A DNA stretch of 64,000 nt from Drosophila pseudoobscura (lineage: Eukaryota; Arthropoda; Insecta; Diptera; Drosophilidae). Location of the stretch: NCBI RefSeq assembly GCF_009870125.1, contig NC_046683.1, positions 58,233,869 to 58,297,868 on the forward strand. Reading direction: 5' to 3'. The first letter of the stretch is position 1. Each line of letters opens with the position of its first letter. This document shows positions 1-12,154 of this stretch, piece after piece. Below the pieces are notes generated by a model, which had not been told where the DNA came from, ran no database searches, and saw only the letters and a program-made list of their open reading frames with translations. The position numbers and the translations under genes are program-made.

Positions 1-815
1 GTCTTTCTAAAAAGCCCACCAAATTGTTCGTTAAGCAGATATGAAGTGACTTATGGGAAAATATGGGGTGATTATATATAAAAAAGCATATGGTACGATC
101 GGTAAAAAAAAGAAAGAAAGAAAGAAAGAAAAGAAAGCCAATAGAGATCTCTATGACCGACATGGATGCTCTTTTAGAACTAGTAAATTCCTTTGAAATA
201 TTCTCTTCCGTTTCGCAGGATTTTTGGGTTTTACCAAAGATTTAGCCAAAGTCGACGCCGAGCTAAAACTCGAGGAACCCCCCATATTTAGAGAGCTAAC
301 AAAATGCTCTCGAATCGCAACAAAAAACCTAGGGAAAATGTTCGGTTTCTGTATTTTTTGGGACAGGCCCATTAAGGAGTGTCTATCGACAAAGAAATTG
401 TTTAATTATTTATTATTAAACACTTATTTATTACTTATTTAATTACAACACAAATAAATGTCATTATTTTATATCTAAATTTCAGATTTTCCTGTTGGAA
501 GGTCGTCGGTGGATCTAAGGGTATGTGTGCCTTGGGATCTTTCTATATGAAATAATCTTATATATACTAAATTATATTAAAAAAAGCAAAGATATTTGAC
601 TGAAAACGATTGTGGCCATGTTTTCTTGAGAGGTTTCCAAAAATCGTTCCAATATCTTCTATAATCTGGAGGGGATCCTTAAGGAATCTATGGTGATCTA
701 TCTCTATGTATCTATGTATCTATGCTCCAATGGCCTGAAAGACAATCAAAAGAGTGGGATCCCTAAGTGGAGGAAAGGGTAGACAGAGACAGAGAGCGGT
801 AGAGCGGTAGAGCGG

Positions 816-838
816 TAGAGAGAGAGAGAGAGAGAGAG
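816..838. repeat. GA dinucleotide microsatellite
   Basis: An uninterrupted GA run of about 23 bases, preceded by three copies of AGAGCGGT. It resembles GAGA-factor/CLAMP binding sequence, but function is not shown by the sequence. Confidence 0.85.
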
Positions 839-1867
839 GCTGGCTGGCAGGAGGAAGGTCTCTTCTTTATGGTCGTGTCTGGGGGTCGCCACTGGGAGGG
901 AGTGTGGGGCTCTTCTAGGGGGCTATTTTGAGACCCCCCGACTGACGACTGACGACTGACTCACCCTCAACCGATCCTCTGCCCCACGAATCTCGGAAAA
1001 CAATGAGGCTGTGGCTGTGGCTGTGGCAGGCAGCGGAATCTTGCCACACAAAAGTAGCGCCTGCCCAAAAAAACACAAAATTTTGCAATGTGAAAATTGC
1101 ATGAATTAGAAAACAACACAAAAACGTGGTGGGGTGGAGGGGAGCGATGGAGGGGGAGGGGGGGGAGCAGGAGCCTGCAGCTTCCAGGCAGGCAGAAAAA
1201 TCCACTCAGACGAAAGTCCTTAGACTTTGCATTTCGGCAAATATAATGCCACACAAGGAGCGTGGAGAATGGAGCGTGGAGCAAGGAGCATGGAGAGTGT
1301 GGAGCGGGGAAGGAGTGTGGCTGTGGGAAAATCAGGAAGTTGCCACTGCAAGACGTGGCAGTAACAGTGGCAGTGGCAGTGGCAGGAAGAAGCACGGAGG
1401 CAGACGACGACGGCGCTGGATGGCCAAGAACAATGCGGGGACACAAAAAATAAAACACCAGCGGAGAAAACTAAGCAAAAGTTGATGCTGATGATGATGG
1501 CGATGGCGATGGCGATGGAGGCTCCAACATCCAACATCCAGCAACAACAATAATACATAATTACAATAAAGAACTGCAGCTTGTGGCACAGCAGCGGCGG
1601 CAGCCACACTCTCGCCTGCAGGAGAATGCAATCAGCGCGCGACCGAAACTAAAGGACCAGAAACGGAGCAGAAGCGGAGCAGAAGGATCCCTGGATCAGT
1701 GAACATTGGCAGTAATTTGTTGCTGCTGCCATTGTTGCCGGCATGTGTGGCAGGTGTGGCATGTGTGGCATATTTCCTAGCAGCTCTGGCAATTATAATT
1801 GAATGCCATTCCAAACCAATTTCTCAAGACACTGTGCATCGGTGCGTATACGTAATGTGGGGATTGA

Positions 1868-1882
1868 GGGGGGGGGGGGGGG
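1868..1882. repeat. Poly-G homopolymer (15 G)
   Basis: Fifteen consecutive G residues. Shorter G or C runs recur at about 2807, 3381, 4051 and 51667, a common trait of this window and a likely source of length error. Confidence 0.85.
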
Positions 1883-3240
1883 TGGTGGCTCTCCTGCTGC
1901 TGTTCTTGCGGCTCCTGCTGCTCCAATTGATGCAGAAGATTGAGAATTAATTTCATATTTTCGCACAAAATGAAAGCCACGAAGAATCCTCGGGGGGGCA
2001 GAGCTTCAGCCTTAAGGTGTGTCTGTTGCATGCCTCCAATGTCTGCCCCAAATCTGACCCTGACTTTGGCACTGCTCCCAGCGCACACCCCCCCCCTCAA
2101 CACACACACAATCCCCCCACTAAATGGCTCTTCCGCCCCAAATCAAACACTGCCACTGGCCACTGGCCACAGGAGGAGGTTGTACATCATTAGAGCCGTT
2201 GCCTGGCGCCAGTTGACCAGACAGAGGCTTCCTCTATGCCCCCCTCCCACCGCTCTCTTGTGCCCCGCGCTGTGGCAGTTGCATCCGTTGGCTGGCTGGC
2301 TGCCTGGCTGGTTGCATGCAGCAGCCTCTGCAGCAGTCACGTCATATTGATTGAAATTTAAAATGCAAATCACTTAAAGCGTTCAATTTAATCAAATTAT
2401 TACAACAACAGCAGCAGAGGGGGAGGGGGGGGGGAAACGACAACAAGTGGGCAGCCCAGAATTACAAAAGAAAGCAACAACAGGCACGGGGAGGAGGAGG
2501 AAGAGGAGGAGAGGAGGAGACACAAGTCATTTTCCACATTTTCTGTTTGAGGGAGGAGGGGGAGGCGCCGCCTCCTTCGTTGGGGCAGGAAATTGTGGCA
2601 GCCACATGAGAACGTGTCTATTAAAGCGCTCGAGAGCTCTTCTGGACTTCCCTGGACACAGGCACTCTTCCACAGAGCGGGAGAGGGAGAGGGAGAGCGG
2701 GGGGGAGACCGGCAGAGAGCCAGAGAGTAAACACATGGCAGCATGGACATCAACAACAATGTTGCCAATCCAATGCTAATGTCGTCCATGCCACAAGCCC
2801 CCCCCCCCTCCCGTCTCCCGTATCGCCTCTTCCTGTGGCACGGTTACGTTTCTGTTGGCTTAATTAAATTGTGGCTGCAGCTTGCGAAGCGTACAGCAAG
2901 GGGCAGCCAGAGGCAGGGGGCACTTTGCTGCACGGTTGCCCCCCCCCAAGGAGTACCTGATCTTGGCTGAAATATCAGGGATATCCATGGCAGATACAGA
3001 TACAGATACTGATGGATCTGTATGCCCCTCCTTGGGTATTGGTTTTTCCAGGGCATCCCCTAGTCGAGACCCGCTGCTCTGCCGCATTTTGTGGCTCGTT
3101 TGGGCGCTCATTAGGAGTTCTGCAGACCACAGCAGCAGCAAAAACTCGACTAACATCATCATCAGACATGAGCCATGAGCCATGAGCCATGAGCCATTAT
3201 GACGATGGTCGCATTATGCATAAATCAAGGCAGCACCAGA

Positions 3241-3298
3241 AAGAGCGAGAGAGAGCGAGGGAGAGCGGGGGAGAGCGAGGGAGAGCGAGGGAGAGCCC
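3241..3298. repeat. GAGAGCGAGG-type short tandem repeat
   Basis: About six imperfect 10-base units alternating GAGAGCGAGG and GAGAGCGGGG. No coding context. Confidence 0.8.
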
Positions 3299-5924
3299 AA
3301 CAGTAGACAAAAGCCAGGCAGCAGTTCAGCTGCCAATTAACATTTAACGAAGGGGAAATCACAGCGAGCGATCACAGAGAGGGGGGGGGGGGGTCAGTGG
3401 GCCACGAGGGGAGGGGGAGGGGGAGGGGGCACAGATAACAGTTACAGTTAACAGTTAGCGGAGGAGCAAAAAGGAGCAGCCAAGGTGGCTCGATGGGTGC
3501 CAAACGATCCATAAATACCGATTTCTTTAAGCGAGAAATCTTCATCGCAGAACTGTTCTCTGCTCTCCTCCGTGTGCCACTCGCTCTGCTGCATTGTGGC
3601 GCCCCAAAAAGCATGCAACACGAATCGAACGAAGCAGGGGCAAGGAAACACTGGGAAATGCTCGTAAATTCTGTTGTTGGCTGACAAGTTGACTCCTCCT
3701 TCACGAGTGGAGTCCGGGAGTCCTGCAGGAGCAGGGGGGGGACGGGCGACGGCAGCCAGGAAGAGCATCGTCGAGCATATCAAATTGGAGACACAACCAC
3801 TTCCCCCTTCGACCCGCCCCCCGCCATACCGCGTCGCTCTATGCTCTCCCTGAATCCCTATTTATGGAGCATTTGTCCTCCGCGAAGGACACACAGGATA
3901 CAATGAACGAATGAAGGAACGAACGAACGCTTCTGGTTTTTGCTTGGGTGTCGATGGGGGGGAGAGCGGCAAGAGGGCATCTGCCCATAAACTGTATTCC
4001 AGATTAATCCTTAAGCCTTGAAGCCACTCTCAAGTGGTCATCCCTGGGGTCCCCCCCCCCCCCGCCGTCGCTTATCCTTTGACCTTTCGCCGGGAGTCAT
4101 TACCTGCACAGCTGCACTTTCATTTGATATTGTTTCTCCCCGCTTCGCCCCGCTTCTCCGCTGCCTTCGAGGAGCCAAGAGTTTTTCCTTTCGACCAATT
4201 AAGTGCCTGGCTTTTGGCTTTCCTTCGTTGATGCCTCCTTTCTCCTTTCTCCTGCTGCTCCTGCTGCTCCTTCTGCTGTTGTTGCTTTTGTTGTGGGGCA
4301 TTAAATTCAATCAAGTTTCGAGTTGAGCCAAAAAGTTACGGGGGGGCCGGGGCAGGCTGCCTCCTTCTGCCTCCCGCCTCCTGCCTCCTGCTCCGACAGA
4401 AAGACAGACAGGACACACGTTTGTCCTTACATTGTCCTCTGGACTCTGTGGCTGCCACTGCCACTGGCACTGGCACTGTTGCTGTTGCATCCGTCTAGAC
4501 GTTGAGTTGGTTGTACTCTCATGCCCCCGTGCCACCCCTGCCACCCCTGCCAACCGCTCGATGCACTGCCATGACAACCGCATGCGATTTATGCTGATGC
4601 CTGCCCCTCACTCCGCCCCACTTCGCCCCACTCTGCCCCTCTGTGGCAGGGTGGCAGGATGTGGCGTTAATTTTATTAAATGCAAATTAAGCTTTATCCC
4701 GTTTGCCATTCAGTTTCCATTCCATTCATTAGCGACCGCAATCCGCCCATCCTGGAGACGGTGGAGCCTTCATGGGTTGATTAGCACCTCCGACAAGGTG
4801 CGGAGGCCGTCCTCCTGCCTGGGCGCAGAGGGCGACGCATTTCCCGCATTCTTGCAGACATTTTCTTGGCTAATTTGCAAACCAATTAAATGTCAATTTC
4901 GAGGCATTGTTCCCTTTAACCCAGGACTATGCTACACCCAGGACGGCGGTGGGGGGTTGTGCAACGTTTTTATTTCTTGCCACCGGCCAAAGTTTTGCGC
5001 CCATTGCCTGCCGCCTGTCTAGACTTCTTTCGGAGTTGCCTCCGACTCTCGGACTCCGGACTACGGACTCCGGACTCCAAGTTCTTCCTTCTCTGAGCTC
5101 CGGCTCGTGCTGCAGCTGCAGCCGGGGGACTAGCGACGTGCAACGTGCGACGTGCGACTGACTTTTCGTTGCGTAGTTTGCAAGAAGTTTTCCGCCCTCC
5201 GTCCCCCGCCCTCCGCCCTCTGCCGTCTGCCCCTCTGTTTTCTTGAGCGCCTTTCAACGGCTAAGTGAGTTTTAATTCCAACAAAAGCAAAGGACACCCA
5301 GCCCTCGGTGGGGCAGGGGCAGGGGCAGGGGCACGGCATACGCTGCGTATGCATTATATTCCATGAATGTCCCAAAACCGATTCTCGCTCTTTCATTATT
5401 CATGTCTATTCGCTTGCCACTTGCCACTTGCCGCCTGCCACTTGCTTTGGTGTCGCCTCTACTGCTGTGGCTGTTGCTGCAACCGCAGTCATGCCGTCAC
5501 TCGGTTACGGCTGAGGTGGGCTTTGAGTGGAGGTGGCGGGCGGCGCTTGGAGGGGGAGCGGGAGGGAGTCATGGGGTGCCCAAAAAAACAAAACAAAAAT
5601 GTTATGTAAAATAGTGGAAAAACCCAAAAAAAGAGTAACGAAGAGAAGAGTGCACATTGGAATGCACAAACAAAACAAAAACAAGAAATAAAGAAGGAAA
5701 ATGCGGAAAACTGTCGAGAGCAAGTCGGGACGGGGAATACCCTTACGGAGAGCGTGAAGATGCTGACGATTCGACGATGAAGGGAGATGTTTGCAAGGGA
5801 GGGAAGGGAGGGAAGGAAAGGAAAGGGATATCCTCGCTTGAGGATCATCAAAGCAGATTTCAGAGATCTCTTCGAAGGTTCAACTAGGGCTACATTTTGA
5901 CTAGAGATCTAGTCTCTTCTAACC

Positions 5925-5952
5925 ATCTATCTATCTATCTATCTATCTATCT
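5925..5952. repeat. ATCT tetranucleotide microsatellite
   Basis: Seven ATCT units in a row in noncoding sequence. Confidence 0.85.
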
Positions 5953-6380
5953 GTCCATCTCCTTCTCGTCTCTGCTTTTCCCCTGGCAGAATGGATGTTG
6001 ACAACGACGATCGAATAGTTTTCATGGCCTGAAAGCCTTTCGAATTTGCCTGCAGGATACTGCCACCCTGCCACACTCTGCTGCACACCCACCCACACAG
6101 ACGCAGCAGCTGGGGAGCAGCAGACGTCGGCCGGTCGGCCAGGCGGCCAGGCAATGAGTTTTTGAGCTAAAAGTTGAATTGTGCATCGACATTCCCTGCG
6201 GCCCCCTGCTGTCCCTGCCTCGGTCTGTGCTCTGTTCGGCCGTGCCACCGTGCCGCCGTGTGCGTGTGTGTTTTTGCGACTGTGGACTGTCTGTGTGCCC
6301 GTGTCTGTGTGTGTGTGGTATGCACTTGTCTAGACACTGGCTAGACAGTGTAAAACCAACCAAAAAATAACAGCAACGGC

Positions 6381-6388
6381 AGTGGCAG

Positions 6389-6419
<31 letters not shown>

Positions 6420-6430
6420 GGCAGCGGCGG
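6381..6430. repeat. CAG/CGG trinucleotide microsatellite
   Basis: About nine perfect CAG units flanked by GTGGCA and GGCAGC variants. It creates spurious poly-Ala and poly-Cys open frames on both strands, which I do not regard as genes. Confidence 0.85.
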
Positions 6431-6747
6431 CAGCAACAATTACAGTAAATGCCGGCGACACAAAACGAAACGAAACGAAATGTTGCACAATCCACGTAGA
6501 GAACAAAGCCCCTGCACAGCTCCTGCCCCTGCCCCTGGCCCCACTATCCAAGGGGAGGCAGGAGCCGGGGCGGGAGCCGACACCTCAAAAGACACAGACA
6601 AATTTTTGGCAATACTTTTGACAAATTTCCCTGCGAAGGCGAAGGCGAATGCGAAGGCAGCCGGGAAGCATTGTTTTGTGTTCTTTTGATTTTATTTGGT
6701 AACTAAGTGGAAACTAGTGGCCTCCTCGGAGCCCCTCTGTCCGTCCT

Positions 6748-9015
6748 CTAGGAGGCTCCAAACCTCTTTCGCTGGAACGGCGGTGGGAGCGATGCCAGCA
6801 GATTGCTTGTCGAAATGCTGACGTTGACGAGTTCGTTAGGACTCAGACGGAAGACATGCACCAGGTGCTGCAAGAACCAGAGAGGAAGGAAAAACAATTG
6901 TCAGTGGATGGGGTAATCCTTCGGGGGGAGTACGGGGACGGCACGAGCCGTCAGGTACGTACCTGTCGCGGCAGCTGTGTCTTGAGGCGCATTCCATTCG
7001 GATTGGCTGCGATGAGGCTGCGGCTCTCCTGGCTGTACTTCTTGGACTTTGTGTTGACGACATAATCCTCGGTGGCGAGGCGCTTGTTCCGCTCCAGCAC
7101 GTACAGATACTCCTCCGTGTGGACGAGGAAGATGTTGGGGTTCTTCGGATCCAGGATGATGCCGCGGATGCAGAAGTGCCTGGTGCCTGGAATCAGGTAC
7201 TCCACTGTCTCGCAGGTGAAGGCACGCTTCACCAGATCGTACTCCACCAGCCGCCCGTCGGCGTAGGCCACCACCAGGCGGGGGCGACCCTCGTGCATGG
7301 CCAGGGCGGTGGTGCCGGCCCGATGTCGGGGCAGGTTCACCAAATGCTTGTGTTTGCCGGCGGGCTGCAGCCGCCAGACGCCGATCAGGTGGTCGGTGGA
7401 GGCCGCCACCAGGTACTCGCCGTCCGGGGAGACCACCAGGTGGCTGACGCTCCTTTTCAAGTGTGCGCCGAGGTCTAGGCTGGAGCGGAACAGGACGCGA
7501 TCCTCCTCCAGGTCGAAGAAGTTCACGCGATTGACCTTGGGATCGAGGAGCAAGAGCTGTTGCTGCTTCGTGAAGAGGATGTGGCTCGCGGGGGTCAGCT
7601 CTTGGGGCAGATCCTCTGCCGGGCGCCGCTCCACCTGCAGGGGAGCCTGCGTCAAGCGGCTCAGCCGGACATCCGTCAGAGTGGAGTAGCAGATCCAGGC
7701 AGCGTCTGGCGACAGTGCAGCGGCCTGGATGAAGCTCTTCTCACGGACATTCAGCTGCAGGAGCTTCTGTGGCGGCTTCGCCAGCACCAGATCCTCCGTG
7801 TGGCCCACAGGCAGGTCCCAGCGCTCCTCATCCTCGTCGTCTTCCTCCTGGCGGGCCGCGACGGTGCCCAGTCGCCATAGGTCCAGGCTGTGGGGGTAGC
7901 GGAGCAGCAGGAGCTTCGCATCGATGGCCACCGAGGCCACGGAGCCCTGCAGGAAGGGGGCGTGCTGCGAGAGCTGTGGCAACGAGCTCCGCTCGCTGGA
8001 CGTGATGGTGAGGATGCCATCCAGGCCGCCGGACACAATCAGGGGATCAATCATCGCCAGCGACTTGACGTAGTGCTTGTGCGCGTCTCGCTGCAGGAAC
8101 TTGATCCAGCGCTCGCTCTCGGACTCCTCGCGCCTGATCTTCGTCTTGCTGAAGACCCGGATCAGCGGCGGCTCCATGCCGCTGCACACCAGTCGGTCCT
8201 CCTCCTCGTTGAGGGCCAGCGCGAAGACGTTCTTGTCGAGGACGCGTTGCCTGTCGATCTGCGTGGCATTCTCGGCATTCCACACCGTGACAAAGCCCGC
8301 CGAGTCGCCCGCCACGATGGTGTTGTCGGCCAGCACCCGGAGGCACCAGACGTTCACGTCCTTGGCGGACAGCGTCATCGTGTGCAGCGTGTGGCCTTTG
8401 AGGACGCTCCAGATGCGGACGTAGCCCTCGGAGCCGGTGATCAGGTGCTTTCCCGATTTGTCGAACTTGCAGCAGAGCACGCGGCCCTTCTGCTTGTTGA
8501 AGATGCTCTTGTAGGTGATCTCGTCGTTCTCGATGCTCATGATGTTGATGTGTCCCTCTTCGGAGCCGACGGCCAGCTCCGTCTCCTGCCCATTGATGTC
8601 CATGCTCCAGAGGGCATTGCCCGTGGGTGATTGCTCGTAGCGCTGCCTGAGCCGCAGCACATCCCACTCGATCAGTTTGCCCGTGAGATCCGCGGAGAAG
8701 AGGCGTTTGGTGCCAGCCCAGGCCAAGGCCTCCACGGGAGAGCCGGGCGGCAAATGTATCACCCTGTCCAGATATGGGGCATATTCCATGTTCCACAGCT
8801 CAATGCAGTCCGTCTCTCTAGGATTAAACGTGGATCAGTGATTGTGGGCAACGGGAAAAGGCTCTATCTGTGATTTACCGACTCAAAGCGAGGCATTTGG
8901 ACAACTTGTTGTACGCCATTCCCACGATGGCGCGCGGTTTTATCGTGTAGAAGCGTGCGTTGTGCAGCTGCTGCTTGCCACCGCCCTGGGGTGGTTCGTT
9001 CAGTATTGCCGTCAT
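6748..9015 (-). CDS. l(3)72Dn: UTP4/Cirhin-like WD40 protein (small-subunit processome)
   Basis: Three exons on the minus strand: 9015-8879, 8817-6963 and 6867-6748, with GT..AG introns and phases that join exactly, giving 703 residues (human UTP4 is about 686). WD40 repeats fill most of the chain. The first, built across intron 1, ends in IELWN at about residues 51-55, and later ones carry typical GxDG and (L/V)W patterns. An acidic stretch lies near residue 370. UTP4 acts in the nucleolus in the t-UTP/UtpA part of the SSU processome, where it supports pre-18S rRNA processing. The start ATG at 9015 opens a segment ending CLALSR that matches the N-terminus I recall for human UTP4. A minus-strand AATAAA follows about 50 bases after the stop. 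The gene is divergent from the TMX3-like gene. The symbol rests on family and neighbourhood, from memory. Confidence 0.88.
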
Positions 9016-9251
9016 TGTTTTCCACGCACAATTGCTGTTGAAATTAGCACACACCAAAAAAAACACAAAGAAATATCAATTTTGATTTCCCCAACGAATC
9101 GCACGTGTGTGCTAAGGGGTTGCCAGATCGCTGGATATGCGAGGTAAACAAACCACCGGCAGCGAGAGTGCTGCCACCCGTTCGGAATATACCAGAAATA
9201 CTGGAAACTGCGCACCCAGGCATCGGGCATATTTGTGATGCTCCCCCAGGC

Positions 9252-9262
9252 TGGTCACACTT
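9252..9262 (+). promoter_or_regulatory. Motif 1 (M1BP-type) core promoter element
   Basis: TGGTCACACTT matches Drosophila core-promoter Motif 1 (YGGTCACACTR), typical of TATA-less housekeeping promoters. It lies in the 437-base gap between the divergent UTP4-like and TMX3-like start codons. Confidence 0.6.
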
Positions 9263-9452
9263 TAGCTGCGGTGGTTGTTTTTCTTATTTCTGCTCGCAAA
9301 ATAAAATTCCGGCTGAAAATTAACTAATTTAATTAACACCCATGCATATGCACTGTTTCTGTAAGCTGTTGCGAGTATGAAATAGCCGGGGAAACGGACA
9401 AACACACACAAAAACCCTGGAACCAGAAGCCAAGCAATCGAAGAACACAAGG

Positions 9453-10890
9453 ATGCTGGTCGTCGGCAACGCAATCTGGAAGTGGAGCCGTCTCTTCGGT
9501 GGTAAATAAATAATTCAGATGGAAAACCGAATCCTAATTGATACTCTCTCTGTGTGAAGCCCTGCTACTGCTGCTGGGAGTGCTCAGGACTGCCTCAGGC
9601 CTATCCTCGCGGGTTCTGGAGCTGAGCGATCGGTTCATCGATGTCCGTCACGAGGGCCAGTGGCTGGTGATGTTCTATGCCCCGTGGTGCGGCTACTGCA
9701 AGAAGACGGAGCCAATATTCGGTCTGGTGGCGCAGGCGCTGCATGCCACCAATGTGCGGGTGGGGAAACTCGATTGCACCAGGTATCCGGCATCTGCGCG
9801 CGAGTTCAAGGTGCGCGGCTATCCCACGATAATGTTCATCAAGGGCAACATGGAGTTCACCTACAACGGCGACCGGAGTCGCGACGAACTCGTGGACTAT
9901 GCCCTGCGCATGTCCGGGCCGCCCGTGCAGCTCGTGACGCGCACAGAGAGCGTGGATATGCTCAAGGGATCGCACACGATCTTCTTCATGTTTGTCGGCC
10001 AGCAGGAGGGCGTCGTCTGGGACACGTACTACGCGGCAGCGGAGGGCTACCAGGAGCACGGCTTCTTCTATGCCACCAGCGAGGACATTGCCGCCCAGCA
10101 CTTTGACTTCGAGAAGCTGCCGGCGGTTATCGTCTACAAGGAGGAGCAGCACCACTTCTATCCGCACGGCCATGTGGCCCACGAGATGGACCCCAACGAG
10201 GTGAACGAAACGATCTTCCAGTGGGTCAATGTGGAGCGGTTCACCCTCTTCCCCAAGGTCACGCGCTTCAACATCCACCAGCTGCTGAAGACCCAGAAAT
10301 ACCTGGTCCTGGCCGTCGTCCAGGAGGATAAACTCAGCCAGATCGCCACGCACGAGCTGGAGTTCCGCGACATGGTCGAAGGCGTTATCCGGAAGCACAG
10401 GCCGCGGTATCACAACAAATTTCAGTTTGGATGGGTGAGCATGGTCCTTCTGTTGAAAGGAGGGGGCCCTCTCTAGCATTCGTTGCTCCCTTTTTTGCAG
10501 ATTGGCGAGCCCGCCATCGCCCATTCCATCATCCTGGACCAGCTGCCGACCCCGCATCTGATAGCGATCAATTCGAGCACCCAGCACCACTTCATACCCG
10601 ACGACGATCCCATGCAGATGACGCCGCAGGCCCTCCACCTCTTCCTCGAGTCCATCAGCAACGAGAGCGCCATCGCGTATGGCGGCGACACCTACTTTGT
10701 GCGCTGCAATCGGGCGCTGTTCGAGCTGAAGCGTTCGCTGAAGGACATGTGGAAGGGGAATCCCGTGCTGACGACCGTCATCTTTGGCCTGCCGCTGGGC
10801 TTCCTCTTGCTGATCATGTACTCCATATTCTGCGGTGATTGCCTCGTCACCGAGGAGGACCAGGACGAGGATCACGAGAAAAAGGAGTAA
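9453..10890 (+). CDS. CG5027: Transmembrane thioredoxin-domain protein, TMX3-like disulfide isomerase
   Basis: Exons 9453-9501, 9560-10434 and 10501-10890 encode 437 residues. The short first exon supplies the ATG. Together with exon 2 it makes a signal peptide of about 30 residues with a Leu-rich core ending near TASG. The thioredoxin domain follows, with active site CGYC at Cys60-Cys63 in the context APWCGYC, and later a cis-Pro region (GYPTIMF). A single transmembrane helix spans about residues 397-418, then a short acidic cytosolic tail ending HEKKE. That resembles but does not exactly match the KKxx ER-retrieval signal of human TMX3. The inferred role is thiol-disulfide exchange in the ER lumen. 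Exon 1 is assigned from donor GTAAAT and exact phase-1 joining. An AATAAA near 11106 marks the 3' end, close to the convergent PDCD-5 gene. Confidence 0.9.
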
Positions 10891-11186
10891 TCCCAATCTA
10901 GAGCAATTTTTCTACTGCTTTCATCTTAAGCCAAAGTCTAGTCCTATGTTTAGAGAACTCTTTCCCATCTCATCTCGAAGGATGCGATGCGGAGGATACA
11001 GCATACAGATCGATCTCCCATCCGCCTTTAGAGGTGTTTGCATTTGCATTTGCAGATATAGAAACGTGTTCCGTGTGCATCTTGTTTTCGTTTTAAGTTA
11101 TTAAGAAATAAAAGTATTTAGCAAAGAGAAAGAGACTTAGGCCTACGAGGAGGAGCATCTGCATCTGGATCCGCAACTGCGGTCAA

Positions 11187-11922
11187 TCAGCAGCCGTAAT
11201 CTTCATCATCGTCGCTGTCTATGGCCGCCCGGCGGCGGTCGTACTTCACTGTGGACTTGCTCTGCGGCATCTGGGCATTGATGCTCTCCAGGATGCTCAC
11301 GAACTGAGCGTCGTCCAGTTTGCCGCGCAACTGCCCCATCTGGGCCATGCGGATGACCATGTTCTCGAACATCTGGGCCTTTTCTGGCTTGCTCACTTTC
11401 AGTGTGTTGACTGCAATCGAGATTTTTAAGCATTCTGAAGCATGGGTGAGATCCGAAATCTGTACTTACGGCGGGCACGTGCCTGCTGGTCGAGCACCTG
11501 GGAGAGGATAGAGTGCTTCATCTCCTCCTGGGCACGCATCTGCTCCTGCTGGGCCTGCTGTTTTTCGGCATCGTTGCCACCGCCGCCGCCCTGAAAAGAG
11601 TCAAAGGTAAAGGGTCACTGCAGGACAAGAGCTTTAAGGAACAGGTGTGGATGACTCATGGCAGAGAGCGGGACAGAGAATGAGAGAAGATACATATCCA
11701 ACGGTTGCATCCTCCACTCCGCCCACTGGCAGGCACTTTTTCTTTTTGATTGTTTAACCATTTTCCACAGACTTCTCTTTCTCTCGTCTATTTATGGAAT
11801 TATTTGTTCAACAATTCGTTGCCGGGTGGTCGGCCGTCTTCAAGGGGCGCTGCACTTACGATTTGCGACTGCATCTGGGACATGCGCTGGGCGCGTAGGG
11901 CATCTAAATCGCCATCAGACAT
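11187..11922 (-). CDS. PDCD-5: Programmed cell death 5 homolog
   Basis: Three minus-strand exons (11922-11860, 11590-11470, 11410-11187) join in phase to give 135 residues, near the family's usual length of about 125. The chain starts MSDGDLDALR, continues with a Gln-rich basic helix, and has the PDCD5 core (SKPEKAQMFENMVIRMAQ... LDDAQFVSILE). It ends in a DSDDDEDYGC acidic tail. PDCD5 family proteins are small helical proteins found in nucleus and cytoplasm, linked to apoptosis and to chaperonin/TIP60 partners. A run of Gly codons opens exon 2. The gene is head-to-head with MED10 across 232 bases that contain twin DRE motifs, and tail-to-tail with the TMX3-like gene. Confidence 0.92.
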
Positions 11923-12017
11923 TTTTGTTTATATTTAAATATTAACTTTTGTTAGAGAATCGAACAATTTTGTCGGTATTAATAGCATGAAGCACGCAAA
12001 AGTGTGACAGCGGGTAG

Positions 12018-12045
12018 TATCGATATATATGAGTACCTATCGATA
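12018..12045. promoter_or_regulatory. Twin DRE motifs (TATCGATA) in a bidirectional promoter
   Basis: Perfect palindromic TATCGATA occurs at 12018-12025 and again at 12038-12045, exactly 20 bases apart, midway between the divergent ATGs of PDCD-5 (11922) and MED10 (12155). DRE is the DREF/BEAF-32 site of housekeeping and proliferation genes. Confidence 0.8.
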
Positions 12046-12154
12046 GATCAACAATCGACTCATAATTGCGTAGTGCAGAAAGGGAAGCACCGCAGAGAAA
12101 GAAAATAAAAATTAGAAAAGTGTACAACTAATAGAGTGCATCTCTTGCCTAAAT

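Larger units (their letters stand above)
1..6747. other. Intergenic region, no gene recognised
   Basis: I find no reading frame with protein-like composition or splice structure here. The many short open frames on both strands are driven by simple repeats and GC-rich low-complexity sequence. The region holds an AAAG run near 108-138, a GA run, a 15-G homopolymer, GATGGC repeats near 1490-1517, GAGAGCGAGG repeats, an ATCT run and a CAG run. The last bases before 6748 are the 3' flank of the minus-strand UTP4-like gene, with a minus-strand AATAAA at about 6692-6697. An intron or regulatory region of a gene outside the window cannot be excluded. Confidence 0.6.

Noticed and set aside
1126-1631. 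Overlapping long frames on both strands near 1.1-1.6 kb
   Set aside because: Low-complexity GGAGCGTGGAG and GATGGC sequence keeps several frames open at once. No real gene signals.
6330-6621. Poly-Ala and poly-Cys frames around 6.4 kb
   Set aside because: Created entirely by the CAG microsatellite.
9601-10896. A 431-codon open frame antisense to the TMX3-like gene
   Set aside because: It mirrors the sense codons of a clear gene with GC-rich third positions. No promoter, splice logic or family resemblance.
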